NCBI GenBank assembly: GCA_027924585.1
Contig: BSBM01000461.1
Location: 6,508,501 to 6,572,500 of the forward strand
Length of the DNA: 64,000 bases
Direction of reading: 5' to 3'
Source of the DNA: Larix kaempferi
Lineage: Eukaryota; Streptophyta; Pinopsida; Pinales; Pinaceae
The translations under genes and the position numbers were made by a program. Below the pieces are notes generated by a model that saw only the letters and a list, made by a program, of their open reading frames with translations, made no database searches and was not told the DNA's origin. Of this stretch, positions 10,511 to 22,215 are shown piece after piece. The first letter of the stretch is position 1, and each line of letters starts with the position of its first letter.

Positions 10511-13500
10511 TCATACAACCAAGCCCTCCGGATCATCTCTTATACTGATGGTCTCCATTAGTCTCTCGTGCTCTGTATCCGGTAAGAAGTAGCGTACCTT
10601 CGATGTATTTCGACTAGGCATTGTTCGTACCTGAAGGTTTGTGCCAATGATTAAGTTGGTAAAGTGATATACACTTGCACCTGGATTGTAATCCCTGTAA
10701 ACATATCCACCCTTCTTTCTTCCATTGCTGTCCCGTGTCAAGTATTCACCTTTAACAACCATAGACCCAGTTGGAAAGTGGTTGTTTTCATCGTCAGTCA
10801 TGGACACAATGAGGGTTTGCTTTCCATCTATACAGCGTGCCAACCAGTATTCATCACCCCATTCAGTATCTTTTGAGGCAACCACTGCGTATATGTGCCC
10901 TGCATTATATGATTGTAGGTATATGATCAAAATATTTTTCGTGCGATACAAGGCCATTAATGTGCATTTGAAGACTACGTAAACAAACAAAAAATGTTAA
11001 GGAAATGCATCATACCGGGTTGTACAAGGTCTGAGACATGATCAAAATCTGCAGAAATAGATGATTGGTCTTCTTCCAATGGAGTTAACTCAACAATTGC
11101 ACGCTGATCAAGTGGAAGTGATATGCGATCCCATCCATCAACCCAATCCAATGATTCACACCCATCCCAGTCACCATCACAACAAGGCGGGCAAAAACAA
11201 GCAAGTTTTCTGGTCCAAATTTCAAATACTGGGTTATCAGAGCTTCGAACCGAATGAAAGCCACGAGTCCCAGGCACAGTCTTGCATTCCCATGCATGTG
11301 AACGATCTATGTCTACCACCTCCCAAAAAAATCTCTCCACATGTCTCTTTCTTGTGGATTCTACTCGCATAGTTGATTCCTCTCCCATTACTGACGTGCA
11401 CCACCTGACTATAGATTGAGCATTTAGAATAGTAGATTCTGTAGATACTTTCAATTCCTCTCTTCGTAGGGCTGTTTTGACACATGCTCCGGCTCCATCA
11501 TGCTCTCCTTTACCATGCCCAGTCTCAAAATAGTTCCACATATGTGGCACTTTGTAGTTTTTATGCAATGAACACAACCACTGAAATATGCGTGCATTTT
11601 TGAACTAACCAGCACACCCATCAGACCAAATCCAGTGTCGGTCCATCTGTATGTTCCTTCCCTTCAAGTGATCATAGAACATGATGAAGCAATGACGTAC
11701 ATAGTGGAAGTCGTGGCACCTATCATCACTTATGTAGAAGTGATATTCCTTCAGAATTTCTCTTTGCTCTTCAGTGCTATTTGGGCCATGCCTGTATGTG
11801 ATATGGACCATCAAGGAAACCTGCTCAGAGTGATAATAATGACTTTGGTTCTCATTTTGAGGTTGCAGAGTGTAGTTCTCGGCAAAATCAACAACTGAAA
11901 GTATAGTACCAAGGGGAAATGTATCTCTGCATATTCTAAACTTCTCATCCTGCCATCGTGCCACGTGGACATGCTGAACATATTGATGTGTCTTTTCAAT
12001 AAATTCCTTGATGAAGTCACTAACTTGTACCTGGTGACACAAAATGATCTCAATGTCAGTTTTTTGTTGTAAGTAAGGATTGAAATGTAACCGTTACAAC
12101 ATAATTTTATAGATATAAATGCATACCTGAGATGTCACCAATTGTATTTTTTTGCTTTCTTTCCCTGGGACTATTTCATAGTTGATATATTTGAAACTTT
12201 TCATGTCTGTAACCATTTTCCCAAATTCACTGTCTCCATTCTCGTGCATACATTGGCTCAATAATGCCATTCCAGCACAGTTGGAGCATGTTCCATCCAA
12301 ACAAGATTTTGCATAGTATGTTTGCCCCTCGGGCCTATTGCACATGATGCTATGAATGAATTCTCTTGATGAAGTCGGTGGTATTGTCATGGAGCAATCC
12401 TGCACAATGTTAGTATGGAACACACGACGAATGTACAAAAATGTTTCATAGTAATATTCATATTCTACATGGTATCTACAACAACAAGTGTTACGAAGAG
12501 TATTTATTCTAACATACCATGGCTTACATTTCTCAAAAGATCTTTGCCCCAAGTTCAATTGTCTATGCTCAATCTTAAATTTTTCGTAAAGCTCTGTCTG
12601 TGTTATATCAAGAAAATGCTTAGTATGTGGCTCACGATCCTTTGAACCCCTTCTTAGTTTTAGTACATCCTTTCGGTTTGAAGAAGGCCTTGTGTGATCA
12701 TGCCAAAAACTATGCACTAGTCCCTTTACTGCATCAACTAGCTTCATGTCACGACGTGGCAACCGACCAACAAAGGCCCAAAAATCTGTCTGATCGGTTG
12801 TGTCAAGATGTTCTCTTCTAATAGAATACCTACGGAGGGTTTTTACATTCAAATTAACTAGTTTCGATGTAGGCCTGAGAATACGAAGGGCCCTGGTGTT
12901 CTTATCTGCAATTGATTGTGACAACACACGATGAGCAGCATTGCGGTCCTTTGAACGTGTGTTCTTACCAATTTTACCAAATGCATCTACTAGGCTTTTA
13001 ACTATATGAGAACTTGGTTCATAATTCTTTATCATCTTTATCCCTAACTTTTTCCTAACAACATTCATGCTCCTAGATTTTAACAATGATAAAAATAATC
13101 TACATTTATCTCCATCACATTTAGAAACAAAATATTTATCAAGTATCTGTTGAGTTTGATAAGCAATACTACGTTTAGATAGCGTACCTTCAATGGAATT
13201 CATAAGTCTTTCATCAACTTGTATACGCTTCGGAGTTCTTCGACGTGTGCTTGCTAATGGAGGTAAGGGGGTTGGAATTGTACCATGTAGCGCATCACCA
13301 AGACGCTCTGGCATTTCAGTAGTAGCTTGGTGTCCTTCATTCTCTTCCTGGTAGTTGGATGGTGGAAGTCCAACATCCTCATCCATGGTCTGTGGAAGTC
13401 CAACATCCCCTTGTGGAAGTCCAACATCCTCATCGATGGTGTGGATAACATTCTCTTCTTCAACAGTAGGCAAAATGTCCAACGCCTCTCTGACTTCATC

Positions 13501-13863
13501 GCTTGTATAACCACATCCGGATAGCAAATTGGGTGTTTCTTCGTGAGCTTCATCTTGAGATGGTAACTTATCACTTTGACTTGAAGTGGGAATTGAAACA
13601 TCCCCTAATGAGCACCTACGTTTTGCTTCTTGATTACTTCCATGGGGTGCTTGTTCAACAACTATTGTGGAAATTGAAGGTCCCTCTTGTCGTGGATTAA
13701 TAGGATGAACCATGGTATCCTCTACAATTGGATTTGGATTAGTTTCCAAAGAAAGCCTCCGATTCATCATGTATATTCTTTTCTTTTCTTTCTCTTCTTC
13801 AATGACTTCTTGAGGTCTCTTCTTCCTTGTTGATTTGTTTACTCGGTTACGTGCATTCCCCAT
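10511..13863 (-). pseudogene. DDE-like transposase gene, three exons, one premature stop
   Basis: Minus-strand exons 12127-13863, 11016-12030 and 10511-10899 join at GT-AG sites (CAG|GTATGC...CACCAG|GTACAA and CCCG|GTATGA...TGCAG|GGCACA) into about 1046 codons. The start is ATG 13863. The N-terminus is charged, with a repeated DVGLP unit near 150-175. A Cys-rich region (CKPWYVR, CCCRYH, then CNRPEG and CLDGTCSNC, about 446-530) precedes a catalytic-like core with VVDFAENY (D near 627), WSDGCAG-stop-FKN (D near 716) and TGHGKGEHDG (E755 or D757), spaced as in a DDE nuclease. The C-terminal exon resembles a small beta-rich domain (YWLARC, GGYVYRDY). The only break is TAG at 11605-11607 (residue 721), where Gln is expected after CAG; CAG to TAG is one C-to-T change. 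From memory, uncharacterised animal proteins share DFxENY, SDGxxxQ(Y/F)KN and HGKGxxDG; I cannot name the superfamily. No terminal repeats found. Confidence 0.75.
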
Positions 13864-14284
13864 CACCACAATGATCAATTCAATATAGTTTGTTTTTGTT
13901 GCTCCTCAATTACAAGCTCTTCAATAATAAGCAAATGGAAGTTCTTCCTTGTTGGTCTTGAAGCTTGATATCTTACCTTGTTTGCTCCTCAAATATAGGC
14001 AAAATGAATCTTTCAAAGGCCTTATCTTTGGTGTTCTTCAATTGGAGATTCTTCAAGCTTGCTAATTATTTTCTTCAAATATGGCCATATAACCCAACAC
14101 CAAAGTGAGCAACCATGAAAGATGTCCTCAATGCTGCACCTGCATAAAAAAAAATGATGGAGTTGGTGTAGAATGTGAAAATTTTCAGACGCGGGCTCGT
14201 GCTATTCGAAAAATCGCGGGATTGTTGCTTTCGTTCGGACAGAGTGAAGTTGCTCTCGGACAGCAACAGTCCATTATTTCTGGA
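13864..14284. other. 5' flank of the transposase gene
   Basis: Lies upstream of the minus-strand gene that starts at 13863. It is AT-rich with CTTGAAGC/CTTCAAGC-like repeated words (13957-14060) and no ORF of note. It probably holds the promoter and element end, but no motif decides either. Confidence 0.35.
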
Positions 14285-14362
14285 GTTACAAAACGCGTAC
14301 GCGTTATATAAATATAAAACGCGTGCGCGATATGTAGTGACAAAACGCGAACGCGATATAGT
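14285..14362. repeat. left cluster of ACGCG palindromic motifs
   Basis: Three copies of a motif of the form ACAAAACGCGNNCGCGATAT lie at 14287-14307, 14313-14333 and 14338-14360. The same motif recurs in reverse orientation at 18221-18350. CpG-rich palindromes stand out sharply from the AT-rich surroundings. Such short repeats near element ends are typical of subterminal repeats bound by plant transposases, but that role here is inference. Confidence 0.7.
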
Positions 14363-14449
14363 CAAGCACAATAAATAGGTTAGGTGCACAGCTAGGGCAA
14401 CGAACAAAATCAAAGAAAAGTAATAATTTATATGATTGCATACAAAACA

Positions 14450-14790
14450 AATGTTTTGTATGGTTTAATACCCCCTAGCTCTCTCCCAATAATCCCTAGA
14501 TACCCCCTATCTCTTTCTAAATATCTGTCCCTCATTCTCCCTACATGTTTATTTCATGTTTCTTTCTCTCCCTTCAGCCATGTCTCTACCACCCCACTCT
14601 CCATCTCTCCACCTTCTCTTTATCTTCGTCATTATCCCTCCCTATAGCACTCTCTCTCTTCTTCTCCCTTAATCACTAACCCTCTACGCCTTTATCCCTC
14701 CCCCCTGCCCTCTCTGTCTTACCTTGTTCCTAGAGCCCCTCCCCCATAAAGGCCTTTAGACCCTCTTCTAAATATTAATCCCTAAGTGCA
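14450..14790. repeat. left pyrimidine-rich tract
   Basis: Strongly C/T-biased plus strand (for example CTCTCTCTTCTTCTCCC), with no coding evidence. It mirrors the longer pyrimidine-rich tract at 17426-18190 on the other side of the GAT block. Confidence 0.7.
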
Positions 14791-14799
14791 TAAGTGCAC

Positions 14800-15587
14800 A
14801 AGATGATGAGGAGGAGGAGGGTGATGACAATGAAGATGATCATGATGTAAATGAAGATGATAAAGATGATGAGGAGGAGGAGGGTGATGACAATGAAGAT
14901 GATCATGATGCAGATGAAGATGATAAAGATGATAATGTTGATGAAGATGATGGTGATGATGATGAAGATGTTGATGATGATGGTGATGAAGATGTTGATG
15001 ATGATGGTGATGATGATGGTGATGAAGATGATGGTGACATGATGGAGATGTTGATCTGATGAGGAAGATGATGATGATGATGGTGATGATGGTGATGATG
15101 ATGAAGATGTTGATGAGGACGATGATGGAGATGAAGATGATGATGATGAAGAAGATGATGATGATGGAGATGTTGTGTTGATGGGGAACCTAGAGATGAC
15201 AATGATGATGAAGATGGTGATGGTGATGGTGATGGTGATGGTGATGACGATGAAGATTTTGATGATGATGCTGATGGCGATGATGATGAAGATGTTGACG
15301 ATGATGGTGATGGTGATGTTGAGATGATGATCATGATGATGTTCAGAAGATCATGATGGTGATGATGGTGATGATGATGGAGAAAATGACAATGATGGAT
15401 ATGTTGATGAGGAACCTGCAGATGCCAATGATGATGATGATGGAGATGTTGATGAGGAACCTACAGATGCCAATGATGATGGTGATGACGATGAAGATGT
15501 TGATGATGATGGTGCTGGTAATGATGATGATGATGATGATGACGAAGATGATGGTGACATGATGGAGATGTTGATCTGATGAGGAAG

Positions 15588-15618
<31 letters not shown>

Positions 15619-16132
15619 AGATGTTGATGACGATGATGATGGTGATGAAGATGATGATGATGATGAAGATGATGATGATGGAGATGTGTTGATGGGGAAC
15701 CTAGAGATGACAATGATGATGAAGATGTTGATGATGAAGAAGATGATGACGATGATGATGGTGATGAAGATGATGATGATGAAGAAGATGATGATGATGG
15801 AGATGTGTTGATGGGGAACCTAGAGATGACAATGATGATGAAGATGGTGACGGTGATGACGATGAAGATTTTGATGATGATGCTGATGGTGATGATGATG
15901 AAGATGTTGACGATGATGGTGATGGTGATGTTTAGATGATGATCATGATGATGTTCAGAAGATCATGATGGTGATGATGGTGATGATGATGGAGAAAATG
16001 ACGATGATGGATATGTTGATGAGGAACCTGCAGATGCCAATGATGACGATGATGGAGATGTTGATGAGGAACCTACAGATGCCAATGATGATGGTGATGA
16101 CGATGAAGATGTTGATGATGATGGTGTTGGTA

Positions 16133-16164
<32 letters not shown>

Positions 16165-16211
16165 GATGAAGATGATGGTGACATGATGGAGATGTTGATC
16201 TGATGAGGAAG

Positions 16212-16242
<31 letters not shown>

Positions 16243-17013
16243 AGATGTTGATGACGATGATGATGGTGATGAAGATGATGATGATGAAGAAGATGACGAT
16301 GATGATGGTGATGAAGATGATGATGATGAAGAAGATGACGATGATGGAGATGTGTTGATGGGGAACCTAGAGATGACAATGATGATGAAGATGGTGATGG
16401 TGATGACGATGAAGATTTTGATGATGATGCTGATGCTGATGATGATGCTGATGATGATGATGATGATGATGAAGATGTTGACGATGATGGTGATGGTGAT
16501 GTTCAGATGGTGATGATGATGATGGAGATGTTGATGAGGAAGGGGGAGATGACAATGATGATGAAGATGTTTATGGTCATGAAGATGATGATGATGGTGA
16601 TGGTGATGATGATGGAGATGATGGAGATGATGGAGATGGCGATGAAGATGATGATGATGATGATGATGGTGAAGATGATGAAGAAGATGATGATGATGGA
16701 GATGTTGACCTGATGACGATGAAGATGATGATTATGGTGATGATGATGAAGATGTTGATGGTGATGATGATGGTGATGAAGATGATGATGATGGAGAAGA
16801 TGATAATGATGGAGATGTTGATGAGGAACCTACAAATGCCAATGATGATGATGATGATGATGGTGATGACAATGAAGATGTTGATGATGATGGTGATGGT
16901 AATGATGATGAAGATGATGATGATGATGGTGATGGTGATGGTGATGTTTAGATGATGATGTTCAGAAGATGATGGTGACATGATGGATATGTTGATCTGA
17001 TTCAAGGAAGATA

Positions 17014-17044
<31 letters not shown>

Positions 17045-17314
17045 AGATGTTGATGATGATGATGATGGTGATGAAGATGATGATGATGAAGAAGATGATG
17101 ATGATGGAGATGTTGATGTTGATGGGGAACCTAGAGATGACAATGATGATGAATATGGTGATGGTGATGGTGATGGTGATGACGATGAAGATTTTGATGA
17201 TGATGGTGATGGTGATGATGATGAAGATGTTGATGATGATGGTGATGGTGATGTTTAGATGATGATCATGATGATGATAATGATGATGGAGATTTTGATT
17301 TGATGAGGAATATG

Positions 17315-17345
<31 letters not shown>

Positions 17346-17425
17346 AGATGTTGATGATGACGATGATGGTCATGAAGATGATGATGATGAAGAATATGAT
17401 GCTGATGGAGAATATGATGCTCACA
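14800..17425. repeat. 2.6-kb GAT-rich low-complexity block with 612-bp higher-order repeat
   Basis: Almost wholly built from GATGATGAAGATGTTGATG-like words. Beyond the trinucleotide pattern there is higher-order structure: the segment beginning GATCATGATGGTGATGATGG occurs at 15349 and again at 15961, exactly 612 bp apart, each followed by the same variant words (GAGGAACCTGCAGATGCC, GAGGAACCTACAGATGCC). Read as GAT codons it would encode an Asp/Glu-rich tract, but frame changes and TGA triplets (for example in GATCTGATGAGG) break every frame. The Met-rich and His/Ser-rich ORFs here are artefacts. Confidence 0.9.
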
Positions 17426-17455
17426 ACTCCCTCTAGTCTCTCTCTCCCCAACCAT

Positions 17456-17511
<56 letters not shown>

Positions 17512-18190
17512 CACACACACATACACACACATTATGTCACTTTCCATTCTCAAACCCATACCCCCTCCATCCATATCTATCTCCAACTTTCTCCCTCCAT
17601 CCCTCACCCTACCTTCTCTCCCTCCCTCTCTCATCGCCTGTCTCTCACCTTCTATCCCTCCCTCATCTTTCCCTCAACCTATCCCAATCTCTCCATCACT
17701 CCCTCTCTCTCCATCGCCACCACTCTCTGCATGTCTCCCACCAACACTTTCTGTCCCTCCCTTCCTATCTCTTATTTCGTTCTATCCCCATCTATCTCTC
17801 ACTCCCTCCAAATCCATTCCTCCCCATTGTCCCTCTCCCTCCCTCGCTCTATGTCTCTCCCCCCCTTGTATTCTTTATTTCTCTCTCACATCCCCCTTGC
17901 CTCCATCCATTCCCCCTCGTCACTCAAGTCTCACTTTCAACTTCTAACCCTATACCTCTTCAGAACCTATCTACTCCTAATAGTGCTCTCAAGCTCCACT
18001 TCCCTTCACCCCCTGTAGCCCATCATGTTCTCATTCCCTTCATCTCTCCCCACTCAAGCTTCCAACATCCTTCTAAGCCCTTGACCCTTTCCCACCCCTA
18101 TTAAATATTAACCATAGATTCCCTTGACCCTTCCCCACCCCTTCTCAAATATTAAACAAAATTTCCCTTGACTTCTACACCCCCTCTTTC
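17426..18190. repeat. right pyrimidine-rich tract with (TC)n and (CA)n microsatellites
   Basis: Includes an uninterrupted (TC)24 run at 17461-17508 followed by a CA-rich run at 17511-17531, then about 650 bp of C/T-rich plus strand with CCCTCC and CTCTCC words. An open frame of about 200 codons is Ser/Pro/Leu-only and reflects composition, not selection. Confidence 0.85.
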
Positions 18191-18220
18191 TCAAGTATTA
18201 AACATGTATTTTATGATTTA

Positions 18221-18350
18221 AATAACGCGAGCGCGTTTTGTAACTATATAACGCGTACGTGTTATGTAGTTATATAACGCGTACGCGTTAATTATTGATA
18301 TAACGCGCACGCGTTATTTAGTTATATAACGCGTACGCGTTATTTAAATC
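18221..18350. repeat. right cluster of ACGCGT palindromes
   Basis: Five copies of a near-palindromic unit (ATAACGCGTACGCGTTAT and variants with GAGCGC or GCACGC centres) spaced by about 8-12 bp. The first, CGAGCGCGTTTTGTAACTAT, is the reverse complement of the type at 14336-14360, so the two clusters face each other in inverted orientation about 3.9 kb apart. Confidence 0.75.
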
Positions 18351-19218
18351 TAAAAGCGCGGCAATATTTTTGAATTTAAACAAGCCGAGTCACATGCTCA
18401 CATGTCAACAATAATCCTATGTGTATGCTTTGGAGTTTGCTTCGGTAATTCCAAACCTGTGCTATGTTAATGAAAAACCAAAGCTAATTGGGTATTTCTT
18501 CCAGTTTCTGGAGAAGCCTGTGCTTAGCCACTCGTTACAATATGCTACACAGAGTCATTTTTGACGAAATCTTAGACACAAATAGCATTTTTTCTGCAGA
18601 TTCCAAATATGTAACTTTTATTTTGAAATATTAATTTTTCCTATTTTCTTTCAATTTCTTTTCTGTCCTACCTCCTTAACTCGTGAAACACATTGTTAGT
18701 GTTTCTTCCATAACTTTTTCAATTCTCAATCATTTAAAAAAAAAATTGTATGGTGCACAAGAGGACACTAACCTCCACGTTCTATGAAAAACCCATTTCA
18801 AGAATTTTGCATTAAGACCTTCAAAGGCTCTACCCACAAAAGATGTACTATTTTTGAGGTTTGATCACTTAGACAATTATAAAAAAATTATAAAATTACT
18901 AATTTAATTTTCGAAAAATAATGGCGCACAAGTGCTATGTGTTCTCTACATGCATGCCGATTTTTGTAGCTTGATTCCATCATTTAGGCCCTCAAAGGCT
19001 CTACCCACAAAAACATATACCTTATCATTTGCCTGAAAAATAAAAAGTGTCTGTTAGGAAAACTGAAACTTGACATAGCTATGCAAATTTTCAATACATA
19101 AAAGTTATATATTCAGAAACGTGATTCAATTTCCTACATTTCATCTTTTTTACTCAATGCAAGATATTTTCCGTAAGTAAATAAAAAAATCCAAGTAAGT
19201 TGAGGGATGCCTGCTTTT
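18351..19218. other. unassigned DNA next to the copia 3' end
   Basis: AT-rich, without a gene. The phrase CTTCAAAGGCTCTACCCACA recurs (about 18818 and 18986), marking a degenerate direct repeat of about 170 bp period. No copy of the copia LTR is present, so the element's 3' end is missing rather than hidden here. Confidence 0.45.
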
Positions 19219-20945
19219 TCAGTTTTCTATTGCATCTAACGTGCCAAAAGTGACCCTCATTAGCTTGCACTGACCCTTATCACAGTGAATAGGAATAGGT
19301 TGAGAATATTTCACCTCCAAATCAACAAGAGTTTGTATCATCCATAATACCTGTGTACAACATGTTGCAGCAACTATGTATTCAGCCTCAGTAGTAGATA
19401 GAGAGATAGAACCTTGCTTTTTACTCATCCATGCTACTAATGAATCGCCTAAGAAGAATGCACCTCCACTAATGCTCTTTCTTTCATCCAAACAGTTTTC
19501 CCAGTCAGCATCTGAACATGCAATCAACTGAAAGTTTTGATTCCTAGGATACCAGAGACCATAACTCATTGTTCCTTTCAAGTATTTGAAAATTCTCTTC
19601 ACAGCTACCAAGTGACTTTGTTTGGGAGTGGACTGAAATCTTCCTACCATTTGAACAACATGCATAATATCAGGACGAGTTGCAGTAATGTAAAGAAGAC
19701 TTCCTATCATTGACCTATATGTTCTTTGATCAACATTTGGTGAAATATCATCTTTGCTAAGCTTGCAGCCAACAATCATAGGGGTACTAACAGGTGAAGA
19801 ATCCTCCATCTTAAATTTCTTCAACATCTCTTGTAGATATTTCTTTTGAGAGATAAATAGTCCTTCAGAACTCTGAGAAATTTGAAGACCAAGAAAGTAT
19901 GACAGTTCTCCAATCATGGACATTTCAAACTCAGATTGCATAGCATTAGCAAACCATTGAACAAAAGAAGCATTAGTACATCCAAAAATGATATCATCAA
20001 CATAAACCAAAACAACTAATAAGTCATCACCTTCTATTTTGATATACAGATTACTATCAACATTTCCTTTCTTGAATCCTTTTTCTTGTAAATATTTATT
20101 TAATCTATAGTACCAGGCTCTTGGTGCTTGTTTCAATCCATATAGAGCTTTCTTCAATTTGCAGACATGATCAGGATTGTTTGTTAGAGAGAATCCCTCA
20201 GGTTGTTCCATATAAACTTCTTCTTCTAAATCTCCATTGAGAAATGTTGACTTTACATCCATTTGATAAATTTTGAACTTCTTGTGATAGGCATAAGTAA
20301 GAAATATTCTTATAGCTTCCATTCTTGCCACAGGTGCAAAGATTTCATCAAAATCTTGTCCTTCAACTTGAGCATATCCTTTACAGACCAATCTAGCTTT
20401 ATTCCTGACAATTTGTCCTTGGTCATTCATTTTATTCTTAAACACCCATTTGGACCCAATCACATTCTTGTCTGTTGGCCTATGAACAAGTTCCCAAGTA
20501 TTATTCTTTTCAATCTGATCAAGCTCTTCATTCATAGATTTTATCCAATCTTCATCTTCATTGGCTTCAGTAAAATTCTTGGGTTCTATGACAGATAAAA
20601 AAGCAATGTGAGACTGTTCTGAATTCTTAAGTAACTTACTTCTTGTCTGAACACCTTCATTCTTGTTGCCAATAATTTGACTTTCAAGATGATTCTTTTG
20701 AATAATTCTTGAAGAAGGATTTACTGGTTGTTGCTGTGTACCTGTACTTTCATTTTTTGACTTAGAGTCTTCCTTTTCTGATTCTTGGACCTGTTCTTCT
20801 TCATCTTCAGCTGCATTTTCTGTATCAACATTTTTTATTTGAATATCTTTTACAGGCATACCTTCATCAATCTTAATGTCAATGTTGTCAACCATTTTAC
20901 GTGACCTCTTATTGTAACATCTGTATACTTTACTATTTGTAACAT
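19219..20945 (-). pseudogene. copia reverse transcriptase and RNase H
   Basis: The frame carries the RT signature WKxK-like entry ([16 protein letters not shown]), [17 protein letters not shown], the substrate-loop region [18 protein letters not shown] and the catalytic YVDD ([11 protein letters not shown], near 20010). RNase H follows with CSDADW (Asp) and STTEAEY (Glu); at the third acid (HCDKGQ) the reading departs from the family and stops at 19219, so the C-terminus is missing or frameshifted. Upstream it is separated from integrase by a one-base deletion near 20945 within GIFLG(Y). A gag-pol polyprotein was the ancestral product. Confidence 0.88.
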
Positions 20946-22215
20946 ACCCAGAAAGATACCTTCATCAGCCCTATCATCATATTTGCCAAGATGTTCATCA
21001 TTGTTTTTGATATAACATTTACTTCCAAAAACTCTAAAATGATTGATTGAAGCAAGTCTCCCGAACCACAATTCATAAGGAGTTTTAGCACTATTAGGCC
21101 TTAAGTGAGCTTTATTAAAAACATGAACAGCTACGTGAATTGCTTCTACCCAGAATATCTGAGAAATATTTCTTTCATTCATCATTGACCTTGCCATCTG
21201 CTGAACTGATCTATTATGTCTCTCAACTACTCCATTTTGCTTTGGAGTGCCTGAAATTGTATATTCTCTTTTGATTCCTTGTTCATAACAGAATTCTTTC
21301 AAGTCCCTTGAACAAAACTCTCCTCCTATATCAGATCTTACTGCTTTTAATATTTTTCCTGTTTGATTCTCTGTCAAAGCTTTAAATACTTTGAATTTTT
21401 CAAATGCTTCAGATTTTTCTTTCAAGAAAGCAATCCATGTTAGTCTAGAGTAATCATCAATAATCAGCATAAAATAGTTTTCTTTACCTGTTTCTTCCTT
21501 TCTTGATGGTCCACATAAATCCATATGTAGTAATTGAAGAGGTTTATCTCTTGATGTGAAGCTCTTAGATTTAAACTGAGTTCGAGTCAATTTTCCCATT
21601 TGACAAGGTTTACATACAACATCATATGGTTTTGAAATCTTAGGAAAATCTTTTACAGCTTCATTGTTGCTAAGTTTCATTAAATGATCAAAACTCAAAT
21701 GTCCAAGTCTTCTATGCCATAACCAACTCTCATCATACTTGCTTAGATGACAGTCTTCCTTATCTTCTTGCAAAACATAGACATTATTTTCTGTTCTTAT
21801 ACCTTTAGCAACCAATTGTCCTGAATATACAGATTTTATTTCGCATTCTTTACAATTGAATACAACTTCACATCCTCTATCACATACCTGATTGACACTA
21901 AGAATATTATGCTTCAATCCATCCACAAATAATACATCTTCATCTTTTCCTTTACTACTTAGATGTACCAATCCTTTGCCTTTGATTTTTCCTGGAGCAT
22001 CATTTCCAAAAGTTACGTCTCCTGATTTGTGTTCACTCAGAGATAGAAATTTACCTTTATCTCCAGTCATGTGCTTGGAACAACCACTGTCAATATACCA
22101 GGGGTCCTTTTGTCTTTGAGCATAAAGCACTAATCCACAGTGGTTGTTTTCTTTCTTCTTCCATACTTTAGCCTTTTTAACAGAAAAATCTATTCTTGAA
22201 TCTGATTCATAATTC
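20946..22215 (-). pseudogene. copia protease and integrase
   Basis: Begins in the copia protease (WYIDSGCSKHMTGD, catalytic DSG near 22090). A GAG-pre-integrase zinc region follows (HRRLGH...CKPCQMGK, HHCC ligands present), then the integrase core with HMDLCGP, RSDIGGEF and GVVERHN as the D, D and E carriers; the usual RSDRGGEF has Ile for Arg. The frame is open from about 22130 to the frameshift near 20945, unusually long for a dead element. The join to gag is shifted by one or two bases near 22215. Confidence 0.88.

Noticed and set aside
13864-13878. Upstream extension of the transposase start
   Set aside because: The extension begins with TTG, not ATG; the first real ATG is at 13863 (MGNARNRV).
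14851-17262. Met-rich and Ser/His-rich ORFs in the GAT block
   Set aside because: They are frame readings of a GAT trinucleotide repeat; every frame is interrupted and composition alone explains them.
17300-17947. 215-codon Ser/Pro/Leu ORF
   Set aside because: It covers a (TC)n microsatellite and a pyrimidine-rich tract; no coding signal beyond base composition.
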